Shown: positions 9,364-20,696 of the stretch, piece by piece
Layout of the letters: the number at the start of each line of letters is the position of its first letter
Position numbering within the stretch: position 1 is the stretch's first letter
Assembly: GCA_027307235.1 (NCBI GenBank)
Contig: DAHUXH010000013.1
Coordinates: 280,717-344,716 of the forward strand
Reading direction: 5' to 3'
DNA from: Vulcanimicrobiota bacterium
Lineage (GTDB): Bacteria > Vulcanimicrobiota > Vulcanimicrobiia > Vulcanimicrobiales > Vulcanimicrobiaceae
DNA length: 64,000 nucleotides
The notes under the pieces: generated by a model
The model's database searches: none
What the model was told of the DNA's origin: nothing
The model's input: only the letters and a program-made list of their open reading frames with translations
Made by a program: the position numbers and the translations under genes

Positions 9364-10245
9364 ATGAAGATCGGAGTCGTCGGCACCGGCCGCATGGGCG
9401 CCAATATCGCTCGCCGGCTCACAGACGTCGGTCACCGGATCGTCGCCCTGCACGACGTGAATCCCGGCGCGGCCCAGGCCGCAGCCGACACCGGCGGCGA
9501 GATCGTCGCGACGCTCGCCCGCGTCACGGAACTTTCAGAGGTGGTGATTACCGTGGTCTCCGACGATGCCGCGACGGAGCGCATCTTCGCCGAGCGCGGG
9601 GATTCGCTGCTGGCCGGCGCCGAGGGGCGAGTCTTCATCAACTGCGCGACGATCTCGCCCGCCGTTCACGTCGAGGTGCAGCGCCGCTGCGAGGCTCATG
9701 GCGCGCAATCGTTAGAAGCCTGCATGGCAAGTTCGATTCCGCAAGCGCGCGAGGGCACGCTGTATCTGATGATCGGCGGCCGCCGTGACGTCTTCGAACG
9801 CATGCGCCCGCTGCTCGCGCAGATGAGCGCATCGCTTCGCTATATCGGAGAAGCCGGCAAAGCGGCGCAGGTCAAAGCGCTGGTCAACATGGTGATGAAC
9901 ATCAACACCGCTGGTCTTGCGGAGGGGCTCGGTCTGGCCGAGGCGCTCGGTCTCGACCTCGACGTCGTCCGCGCCGTCTTCTCGCAGACCGGCGCCAATT
10001 CGCGCGTCCTCGAAACCGACGGCGCCGACATGCAGGCGCGCGAGCACGATGTGTACTTCTCGGCCGAGCACGCCGCCAAGGATTCCGGCATCGCGCTGCG
10101 GCTGGCGAGCGAGGCGGGATTGCAGCTTCCGCTCGCGGCCGCGACGCTCGCCCAATACGAGCGCATGAAGACACTTGGCCTCGGCGAGCTGGACAAGTCG
10201 GGTATCGCGGAGTTGACGTTCAAAGGGCGGCGCGGACAGGCATGA
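9364..10245 (+). CDS. NAD(P)-dependent beta-hydroxyacid dehydrogenase (HIBADH/GHBDH family)
   Basis: The 293-residue protein opens with the Rossmann fingerprint MKIGVVGTGRMGANIARRL. The family substrate-binding pattern (CMASSIPQAREGTLYLMIGG) and the catalytic-lysine helix (GEAGKAAQVKALVNMVMN; Lys in GKAAQVK) follow, then the all-helical C-terminal domain. The family reduces or oxidises 3-hydroxyacids such as 3-hydroxyisobutyrate, tartronate semialdehyde or gamma-hydroxybutyrate; the substrate is not determined here. The start at 9364 is preceded by GAAGGA. Its stop overlaps the start of the hydrolase gene (ATGA), indicating an operon and a shared pathway. Confidence 0.88.
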   Translation: MKIGVVGTGRMGANIARRLTDVGHRIVALHDVNPGAAQAAADTGGEIVATLARVTELSEVVITVVSDDAATERIFAERGDSLLAGAEGRVFINCATISPAVHVEVQRRCEAHGAQSLEACMASSIPQAREGTLYLMIGGRRDVFERMRPLLAQMSASLRYIGEAGKAAQVKALVNMVMNINTAGLAEGLGLAEALGLDLDVVRAVFSQTGANSRVLETDGADMQAREHDVYFSAEHAAKDSGIALRLASEAGLQLPLAAATLAQYERMKTLGLGELDKSGIAELTFKGRRGQA

Positions 10246-11024
10246 GCGTGCTCGCATTCGCCGACGGCGCGCACACGACCATCGAAACGTGGGGTTCGCG
10301 CGGCCCCTTGATCGTGTGCATCCACGGCATGACGAGTTCGCGCAAGTCGTGGACGCGTTTCGCTGCGGCGTTCTCGGATCGCTATCGCGTGGTCGCCTAC
10401 GATCAGCGCGGGCACGGCGACAGTGCCGGCGTGACCGGTCCGATGACGCTCGCGCAAGCGCTTGACGATCTCGCGTGTGTGGAGCGTGCGCTCGGTGAGC
10501 CGGTTGAGGCGCTGATCGGACACTCGTGGGGCGGCGCGGTCGCAATTCTCGGCGGCGAAGTCTCCTCGGCGCGGCGCGTCGTGGCGGTCGACCCGATGAT
10601 CGTACAAGTTGCCGAGGATTGGTACGGCGAGTTCATCGCCGAACTCGACGACGCGTTCACGGCAACGGGCGCCGCGCGCGACGAGCGCATGCGAAGCGAG
10701 TACGCGCACTGGGCGGAACTGGATCGCGAAGGCAAGGTCCACGCCGTCCATGCGATGACGACCCAGCCGATTGCCCGCCTGCTCGCCGAGAACCCGGCGC
10801 CGTCGTGGGACCTGCGCGCCTGCGTCGCCGGCTACGAGAAGCCGCTGCTGCTCGCGATGGCCGGCGACCGCGAGTCGATCGTTCCGCCGCCCGTTCTCGA
10901 AGCGATTCGAGCGAACCACGGCCCGCAGGTCCAGATCGAGACCTTCGTCGGCGAAGGCCACAACCTGCACCGAACCGGCTTCGACGCATTCGCCCAAAGC
11001 ACACGCCGCTTTCTCGAAAGCTAG
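10242..11024 (+). CDS. Alpha/beta hydrolase
   Basis: The 260-residue protein has the oxyanion block VCIHGMTSSRKSW, the nucleophile elbow GHSWGG (Ser near residue 93), an acid in the MAGDRESIV segment and the catalytic His in GEGHNLHRTGF. It overlaps the upstream dehydrogenase by four bases and is co-transcribed with it. The two may act in sequence on a hydroxyacyl ester or lactone, but no substrate can be read from the sequence. It is followed by a GC-rich imperfect hairpin (about 11037-11070) without a T-run. Confidence 0.85.
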   Translation: MSVLAFADGAHTTIETWGSRGPLIVCIHGMTSSRKSWTRFAAAFSDRYRVVAYDQRGHGDSAGVTGPMTLAQALDDLACVERALGEPVEALIGHSWGGAVAILGGEVSSARRVVAVDPMIVQVAEDWYGEFIAELDDAFTATGAARDERMRSEYAHWAELDREGKVHAVHAMTTQPIARLLAENPAPSWDLRACVAGYEKPLLLAMAGDRESIVPPPVLEAIRANHGPQVQIETFVGEGHNLHRTGFDAFAQSTRRFLES

Positions 11025-11088
11025 AGGCCCCATGTCTAGGCACGGAGGGGACATCTCCGCCGTGCGCCTAAAGCTTGCGAGGTGAGCC

Positions 11089-11117
11089 TTGTCCGGCTGG
11101 GGTTGGGGTGATACAAT
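11089..11117 (+). promoter_or_regulatory. Sigma-70-type promoter for rpoC
   Basis: TTGTCC (11089-11094) is spaced 17 bases from TACAAT (11112-11117). This gives rpoC its own promoter and a leader of about 130 nt, consistent with its separation from rpoB. Confidence 0.75.
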
Positions 11118-11251
11118 ATCCGCCTGTGCCCCGAGGGCGGGTGTGCCCAAAGATCGGCGGTGGCAACGGTGGGTCCGCTTACGTGACAACGTGAGACGCG
11201 CGCCCTGCGTCAGCCCGAGCCGACGGTACAGGCGGTTGGACGGAGTATCCT

Positions 11252-15040
<3,789 letters not shown>

Positions 15041-15050
15041 CGCGCGATAG

Positions 15051-15080
15051 CACCGTGTGCCACACACGTGGCACACGGTG
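15051..15080. terminator. Strong hairpin downstream of rpoC
   Basis: A 13-bp stem (CACCGTGTGCCAC / GTGGCACACGGTG) closes an ACAC loop 10 nt after the rpoC stop. There is no T-run, so it may be a factor-dependent terminator or a 3'-end stabiliser. The in-frame GTG at 15057 of the next ORF lies inside the left arm, which argues against that start. Confidence 0.55.
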
Positions 15081-15098
15081 GGCGCATCATCTCTACGG

Positions 15099-15611
15099 AT
15101 GGATGCGCTGCTGGCGGCGGAACGGCTGCCGAAACTTGCCGATCGCGCGATGCGCGACGCGATCACGATCCAGGCCACGCTGCACGGCCGGCCGACGCTG
15201 CGTGCCCTGGTGGATACGGCGCTGCGCCGTTTCGAATTCTATGTCCAATGCCGTCACCGTGACGGCGTTCGTCCGGCTCTGCTCTTCGCTCAGCGCGACC
15301 GCATCGTCACGTGCATCCGCCGGTTCACTGGCAGCCGATTGGCCAAACGCCTGGAGCGGCTGGAACGCTGTGAGATCACCGCCGCCGGAATCGATGCGTC
15401 GCCGTTCGATATCATCGTTCGCGCACGCAACGGCGCGCTGCACGCCATCGTCCTGCGAACGCTCGCTCACGATGCGCGCCGGCTGGACTCGCTGCGTCTG
15501 GCTCGCCTGCTGCTTACGAAAAGAAACGAGGTCGCGAGCGTGTTGCTCTACGACCTCGAATCCGGACGCGTGCGCGCTCTCCGCCGAAAGACGCGAACGC
15601 TTGCTGCCTAA
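15099..15611 (+). CDS. Hypothetical protein, Arg-rich
   Basis: The 170-residue soluble protein is reckoned from ATG 15099 (MDALLAAERLPKLADRAMRD). It is rich in Arg and Leu, has no signal or membrane span, and alternates helices with a beta core (SPFDIIVRARNGALHAIVLR, then a segment resembling the PD-(D/E)XK nuclease core: LLLTKRNEVASVLLYDLES). That resemblance is weak, and I do not assign a function. No clear ribosome site is present. The stop lies 4 nt from the stop of the convergent LuxR gene. Confidence 0.5.
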   Translation: MDALLAAERLPKLADRAMRDAITIQATLHGRPTLRALVDTALRRFEFYVQCRHRDGVRPALLFAQRDRIVTCIRRFTGSRLAKRLERLERCEITAAGIDASPFDIIVRARNGALHAIVLRTLAHDARRLDSLRLARLLLTKRNEVASVLLYDLESGRVRALRRKTRTLAA

Positions 15612-15615
15612 GGGC

Positions 15616-16206
15616 CTAGACGACGCCGCAGCGGATCGCTGCCACCGCAATCTGCGTGCGAGCGGCAAGTTTCAGTTTTGCAAGGATGTGTGAGATGTGA
15701 TTCTTCACCGTCTTGTCGCTGAGACCGAGGCGCGAACTAATCTCCTTATTCGACAATCCCTCGGCCACGAGACGAGCGACGTCGAGTTGGCGCGGTGACA
15801 GCTCTTCGCGCAGATCGCGATGGTCGCTCGATTTTTGGGGTGTGGGTACTGCTTGCAGATGCGAAGGCCCCATCGGTTCGTTCTCGTTGGCGAGCGATGC
15901 GACGAGATTGAGAAATTCGCCGACCGTGAGTTCGCGCACGGAATCCAGAAACAATGTGCTGCTCTCCGGACTCATGCTCCGAATGTAGTCGGCCGCGCCG
16001 GGCACGGCGCTCTGCTTGGCATCGAGCACCACGACCGCCGGTTTTGCGTGCTCGATCGGGGCGCCGGGGGCGGAGGGGTAGGATTCGACTGGGCCGATTC
16101 GCTCGTCCAGGGCGATCAAGTCGCCGATGTTCCGAGCATCCGGGGTTGAGCCGATCACGAGAACGGCAGGGTGCCGTTCAGGCGCCGGGTGAGAATAGGT
16201 TGTCAT
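15616..16206 (-). CDS. NarL/LuxR-type response regulator with weak receiver domain
   Basis: The 196-residue protein has an N-terminal receiver-like fold (about 12-105) and a C-terminal LuxR helix-turn-helix (about 130-196; LSPRQLDVARLVAEGLSNKE, then GLSDKTVKNHISHILAKLKL). The possible phospho-acceptor Asp in AVVVLDAKQS is present, but the usual acidic pair after strand 1 is missing (VLVIGSTPDARN), so phosphorylation is doubtful. GGAGG precedes the ATG. The gene is divergent from the BTAD-type regulator at 16304, with about 100 nt of shared control region. Confidence 0.8.
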   Translation of the reverse strand: MTTYSHPAPERHPAVLVIGSTPDARNIGDLIALDERIGPVESYPSAPGAPIEHAKPAVVVLDAKQSAVPGAADYIRSMSPESSTLFLDSVRELTVGEFLNLVASLANENEPMGPSHLQAVPTPQKSSDHRDLREELSPRQLDVARLVAEGLSNKEISSRLGLSDKTVKNHISHILAKLKLAARTQIAVAAIRCGVV

Positions 16207-16303
16207 CCGTGTCCTCCGGGATAACGGGAATGCGGCTACAGTACCAACGGCCTCTTACGAATGTCTTACATGGGTAATCCGCCTCACGGCGAAGACGCGG
16301 TGG

Positions 16304-19156
16304 GTGCGGATCGCCACGCCATTTGAACTGCGGCGCAACTCGCTCCTCGATCGCATCGAGCGCGCTCGACCCAAGATCGTCGTGCTCGTTGCCCCAGCCG
16401 GGTTCGGGAAGAGCACGCTGGCCCAGCAGTACCTGCGCGACCGGGGCGCTGTAGCGATCTGCGATTGCTCGGCCGCCGGAGACGATCTCGACCTGGCCCG
16501 CCGCTTGATACCGGCACTGGCGGTGGAGTCGCCCGATCGAGAACAATCGCTCACGCAGCGCGAACTGATGCTCGGCGATGGCGGCACGAGCGTCGCTCAT
16601 CGCATCGACCTGGCGCTGGAAGCCTGGTGCCAACCCACGGCCGGGACGACGTTCGTCTTTGAAAATGCCGAGCATCTCGTCGAACGGACCGGAGCGCGCG
16701 ACTTCCTTGCGCGCCTGCTTGCACGGCGCCCGGAAGGGCGCACGATCTTTATCTGCTCGCGCGAGAGCCTGCGCATTCATCTCACGCGATTCGCCGCGCC
16801 GCATGAGATTCTGGTGCTGCGCGCCCCGGATCTCGCATTCGGCCGCTCCGAGATCGCTCGCCTCTTTGCGATGTCACTGGACGATCCGCTGCTCGATCGC
16901 GTCATCGCCGTGGCGCAAGGCTGGCCGATCGCCGTTCTGCTGCTCAAGCGCTTCGTTGATGAGGGACGGATCGAAGAGCTGCTCAATCATCTTGACGACA
17001 TTGCGTTCGACGAGTTGCATGACTATCTGGCCGATCAAGTCCTCGCGATGTTGCCGGAAAGCCTCGTCGAAGCGATTTTCGCAGTCGCGTGCATCCCGCA
17101 CGCGACCGCGGCCGACGTCGGTGTCGCGCTCACCCCGGGCATAGCGGCCAACCTCGCTGAATTTGCGAAGGAGTCTCCGTTCATCACACGTGCCGAGAAC
17201 GGCACCCTCAGCGTCCATCCATTGCTGGCGTCACTGCTGCTCGAATATCACGAGGAACGCAAGGCCGCATTGCTCGAGCGAGTCGCTAGCGCCTACGCCG
17301 ATGCCGAGAACTATCAGCGCGCCGCAGAACTGCATTTGGCGCGCGGCGATCGCGCCGCGGCAGCCCACGCGCTCGGGCGCTACGAGGTGATTCGCGACCA
17401 TACGCCCGCAATGAGGTATGCGCGCGTGCTGGCGTCGTTGGATCGCGCGCTCGTCCGGCGCTATCCACGCTTGTGGGGAGTCACCGCGCTGTTGCGGATG
17501 TTCTGCGTCGACACCGAAGAGTTGTTCGAGGAGGCTGAGACCATCTGGCACACGCTGCCTCCGGAAACGACGCCGCTCGAAAGCTTCTACGTTTTCTTTT
17601 TCCGCGCGTTGTTTCGCAGCTATATCGGCATGTTCGAAGAAGGCCTCGCGCTGGTCGAAGCGTTCGGCCGCGCCGCCGGTGCCGACGACCTGCCGCGCGA
17701 GCCGATCGACGGTTATGTCATCTACTTGCGCGCGGTGCTTCAAGCTCGCATGGGGCGCCTGGATGAGGCCGAACGCGGCTTGCGCGCTGCGCTTCCCTTC
17801 ACGCAGGGAATGGACGTCATGGCTTCGGGGACCTATCTCACGCTGGGCGCCGACATCGCGCGCGTTCGCGGGGAACGAACGCTCGAGCGCCAGTGCATCG
17901 AACATTCACTAGAACACGCTCGACGATCGGTGCTGCCGAATTTCGTCGCCTTCGATCTCGCTGAGGCGACGTTTGGAGCATGGTTCGCCGGCGAGGATAC
18001 GCTCTTCGAGCGCCGCCTGTACGAACTCTCCGAGGCCAGCAATCGTGTCGGTGCGCGCGCATTTTCCTATTTCACCGCGGCTGCGCGCGGACTTCACGAG
18101 GAGCCGAGCGACGCCGACCTTTTGAAATACGTGGCGCTCGGCCGTCTGATCGAAGCCGCCAATGCCGGCGACGGCGCGCAGGCGATTCGCTTCGCGCACG
18201 CCGCACTTGCTTCAGCCGAGCAGAATCGCACCCCGTTCGTCATCGTCCTCGCGGCCGTGGCGTGCGCGCTCACCGACGAACTGCATCGCGATGCCTTTCT
18301 TGAACGCGCGCAAGAGGCAGCGAGCCGGTGCGAATCACCGCCGCTGATCGCCGCGCTTGGAGCGCTCAAGGAAGAGCGAAGCGATTGCGGGATGTTGACG
18401 GCATACGCATCGCGCCTGCGGCGCGACCGGAGGGCGCAAGCTCCCCCGCTCGACGTGCGCATCACCGATGGTACGGTTCGTTGTCACGCACGTGAGGTCG
18501 CCGTTGCGGGACGCGAGCTGGAATTATTGACGGCGCTTGCGATGCGGCGTGACGGCGCGACGCGCACCTACCTTGCCGATCTGCTCTGGCCCGAACTCGA
18601 CGGTTATGCGGCACGCAACGCGCTCTCGGTCTGCGCGCATCGATTACGGCAGCGCTTGGGCGTCGATGATGCGATCGTGCGGACGGAGAACGGCTATCGT
18701 TTGCACGACGCCGCGCAGGTGGATATCTGGGAGATCGAGCGCGTGCTGACGACGCTGGCGCGGCGCGAGCGTTTGACCGATGCCGATCGCGCGGTGCTCT
18801 CGGCGACGTACGCGCAACTACGCTTCGATCGGGGTGCGCGTACCAAGGGGTGGGAGTGGTTCGAGGCGATCGAACGGCGATTGCGCGACATGCGTATGGA
18901 AGCGGCGCATCGTTTGGCGTCCGACGCGCTGGAACAGAACGATCCTTCGACGGCATTGGAACTTGCTCGTCAGATGATTTCGTACGACCCGTGCGACGAG
19001 CCGGCGCGCGAGCTTGCGATCCGCGCGTACCTTCGCATCGGCGACCGATCCGCGGCGATGCGGCAGTTCCGGCAGTATCGCGAAACACTGCAGGCAGAAC
19101 TGCAGTGCGAGCCATCGCCCACGCTCGCCGAATTGGTCGGCGCCGGTCCCGCATAG
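16304..19156 (+). CDS. MalT-like ATPase with BTAD (SARP-type) transcriptional activator domain
   Basis: The 950-residue regulator has an N-terminal P-loop NTPase (PKIVVLVAPAGFGKSTLAQQ, about residues 24-42), a Walker-B-like FVFENAEHL and a middle region of helical repeats. An OmpR-like winged helix follows (DVRITDGTVRCHAREVAVAG through RTENGYRLHDAAQVDI), and the protein ends in a BTAD bundle (DRGARTKGWEWFEAIERRLR through LQAELQCEPSPTLAELVGAG). SARP/BTAD proteins activate nearby genes. It is the first gene of a run with 6-nt or overlapping junctions reaching 24473. The GTG start lacks a clear ribosome site but fits the family N-terminus. Confidence 0.87.
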   Translation: MRIATPFELRRNSLLDRIERARPKIVVLVAPAGFGKSTLAQQYLRDRGAVAICDCSAAGDDLDLARRLIPALAVESPDREQSLTQRELMLGDGGTSVAHRIDLALEAWCQPTAGTTFVFENAEHLVERTGARDFLARLLARRPEGRTIFICSRESLRIHLTRFAAPHEILVLRAPDLAFGRSEIARLFAMSLDDPLLDRVIAVAQGWPIAVLLLKRFVDEGRIEELLNHLDDIAFDELHDYLADQVLAMLPESLVEAIFAVACIPHATAADVGVALTPGIAANLAEFAKESPFITRAENGTLSVHPLLASLLLEYHEERKAALLERVASAYADAENYQRAAELHLARGDRAAAAHALGRYEVIRDHTPAMRYARVLASLDRALVRRYPRLWGVTALLRMFCVDTEELFEEAETIWHTLPPETTPLESFYVFFFRALFRSYIGMFEEGLALVEAFGRAAGADDLPREPIDGYVIYLRAVLQARMGRLDEAERGLRAALPFTQGMDVMASGTYLTLGADIARVRGERTLERQCIEHSLEHARRSVLPNFVAFDLAEATFGAWFAGEDTLFERRLYELSEASNRVGARAFSYFTAAARGLHEEPSDADLLKYVALGRLIEAANAGDGAQAIRFAHAALASAEQNRTPFVIVLAAVACALTDELHRDAFLERAQEAASRCESPPLIAALGALKEERSDCGMLTAYASRLRRDRRAQAPPLDVRITDGTVRCHAREVAVAGRELELLTALAMRRDGATRTYLADLLWPELDGYAARNALSVCAHRLRQRLGVDDAIVRTENGYRLHDAAQVDIWEIERVLTTLARRERLTDADRAVLSATYAQLRFDRGARTKGWEWFEAIERRLRDMRMEAAHRLASDALEQNDPSTALELARQMISYDPCDEPARELAIRAYLRIGDRSAAMRQFRQYRETLQAELQCEPSPTLAELVGAGPA

Positions 19157-19162
19157 CGTCGC

Positions 19163-19831
19163 ATGCTCCGCGGATTTCTCATTGCGCTGGTCTGCGCCGC
19201 GACGGCCGGTCCGAGCCGGGTGAACGCGGACGCGAGCCGCTACGACGTGCTCGTGTCGGCCGGCCATGAAGGCCGGCCGGCGAGTTGCGCCGCGTTTCCG
19301 GCACGGCCATGCAATCTCGGCGCGGCGGGTGAGCGCACCTGGACGCCGTTGGTTGCCGAGCGCGTGACCGCCGATCTGCGCGCTCGCGGTCTGCGCGTGC
19401 TGCGCGAACCGGCGGATTTCACGGGTACCTACGACGTCGCCGCAGCGGTCTTCATTCATTTTGACGGGGCGAGACCGGCGTGCACGAGCGGCGCATCCAT
19501 CGGCTATCACCGCTCGGCCGAGCGCGCCGTCGCCGCCCAATGGCGCGCGCGCTACCGGCGGCTGTTTCCGTTTCGCTTCATGCCGGATGATTTTACAGCC
19601 GGCTTGCGCGACTATTACGCATTCAAACAAGTGCGCGCGCGTGCGGCGCTGGTGCTCGAGCTCGGCGAGATCACATGCCCCGCGCAACGAGCCTGGCTCG
19701 CGCCGCATCTGCGCGACGTCGCCGACACGATCGCCGCGTTTCTTGCGCGCATCGTTGTCGCGCCGGGGAAAACGTTCGCGGTGACAAGAAAACACAGCGG
19801 CCAGCAGACGAATTCGAAGGAGTTTTCGTGA
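19163..19831 (+). CDS. Secreted N-acetylmuramoyl-L-alanine amidase-like protein (Amidase_3 fold)
   Basis: The 222-residue protein has a signal peptide (MLRGFLIALVCAATAGPS) and then an Amidase_3-like core. DVLVSAGHEGRPASC carries the first zinc ligands (His and Glu), AAAVFIHFDGA has the second His, and ALVLELGEITCPAQRAWL has the catalytic-Glu region. Such enzymes cut the amide bond between MurNAc and the stem peptide in the periplasm. An extra polar tail of about 30 residues follows. Sequence identity to known amidases is low, so activity on another amide is possible. It starts 6 nt after the BTAD regulator. Confidence 0.65.
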   Translation: MLRGFLIALVCAATAGPSRVNADASRYDVLVSAGHEGRPASCAAFPARPCNLGAAGERTWTPLVAERVTADLRARGLRVLREPADFTGTYDVAAAVFIHFDGARPACTSGASIGYHRSAERAVAAQWRARYRRLFPFRFMPDDFTAGLRDYYAFKQVRARAALVLELGEITCPAQRAWLAPHLRDVADTIAAFLARIVVAPGKTFAVTRKHSGQQTNSKEFS

Positions 19832-20355
19832 TGAAATATGTTGTTGTGATGGGTCTGCTCTGTGCGCTGGCGTCGGCGGCGTGCGCATCCGATGCGACCG
19901 TGCGCGGCGTCTCATCTCCTGCTGAGGTGGTGCGGGCGTACGACGTGATCGGCGCCGCTTACCGTTCCAACGATTTTACCCTGTTCAAGCCGCTCGTGCT
20001 CCCACAGTTTTCGTTCATCGAGGTCGGCGGCGCTCGCGCGTCGCTCGCCGACCTCGAAACGGGCGCGCAGCAAGCTCGGCGCAGCGGCGGAACCGTGACC
20101 GGTGCGACGGTGACGCTGCAGTCCTTTCACATCGCCGGCGACCGAGCCGACGCGATGGTGACGGTGACGACGCGCGGGCGCATCGGGGGAACGAAAATCC
20201 CGTGCTCGTACGTGCAGATCGACCGCGATCGCGATACCTGGCAGCGCACGAACGGGACGTGGAAATTGCTCGTGTCGGCAATTCAGACGGAGACGACCAC
20301 CGTGACGCACGATGCGGTGAACCCGTCGCCGAATGACGCGAAGCCGCGGGGATGA
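19831..20355 (+). CDS. Exported NTF2/SnoaL-like protein
   Basis: The 174-residue protein has an N-terminal signal or lipoprotein signal (MKYVVVMGLLCALASAACAS). The body is a cone-shaped NTF2-like fold: a first helix with VVRAYDVIGAAYRSNDFTLF, a middle strand FSFIEVGGARASLADLETGA, then strands ending in WKLLVSAIQTETTT. No catalytic residues are visible. GAAGGAG precedes ATG 19831, which overlaps the amidase stop (TGATG). It probably acts in the envelope with the amidase. Confidence 0.7.
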   Translation: MKYVVVMGLLCALASAACASDATVRGVSSPAEVVRAYDVIGAAYRSNDFTLFKPLVLPQFSFIEVGGARASLADLETGAQQARRSGGTVTGATVTLQSFHIAGDRADAMVTVTTRGRIGGTKIPCSYVQIDRDRDTWQRTNGTWKLLVSAIQTETTTVTHDAVNPSPNDAKPRG

Positions 20356-20696
20356 TCGAGGTCTTTTACCGGTACCGGGTGCATCGCTCGCAGGTTCGTG
20401 CGTTCGAGCATGCCTTTGGGCCGACCGGACCATGGACGCAGTTGTTCTCGCAGCATCCCGGCTTCATCCGGACGCGGTTATTCCGCCATCGCGACGACGT
20501 TTCAACCTATCTGACCATCGACGTGTGGGAGGACAAACCGGTGTGGGACGCTTTTCGCGCGGCGCAGGCGCGCGCGTATGCGGAGTTGGACCGCCGCCTG
20601 CGGCTGCTCTACCTCGAGGAACTGCTGCTCGGGTATTACGAAGGGACCGAACAATACGCGCTTCCGGCCGATAGTAAAAGAGGGGGGGACAGGTGA
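20352..20696 (+). CDS. Antibiotic-biosynthesis-monooxygenase (ABM) domain protein
   Basis: The 114-residue protein has a dimeric alpha/beta barrel pattern: MIEVFYRYRVHRSQVRAFEH, then PGFIRTRLFRHRDD and a Tyr/Trp-containing strand (YLTIDVWEDKPVWDAF). The family includes small heme-free oxygenases and stress proteins. It overlaps its neighbours on both sides (ATGA, then GTGA), which shows tight translational coupling with the LuxR regulator that follows. Confidence 0.75.
   Translation: MIEVFYRYRVHRSQVRAFEHAFGPTGPWTQLFSQHPGFIRTRLFRHRDDVSTYLTIDVWEDKPVWDAFRAAQARAYAELDRRLRLLYLEELLLGYYEGTEQYALPADSKRGGDR

Noticed and set aside
9840..11189. Minus-strand ORF of 449 codons opposite the dehydrogenase and hydrolase
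   Set aside because: Its composition follows the complement of the two real genes, and no motif is seen.
16261..16326. 21-codon ORF between the LuxR and BTAD regulators
   Set aside because: It is neither hydrophobic nor preceded by a ribosome site, and overlaps the BTAD start, unlike the two peptide genes retained.
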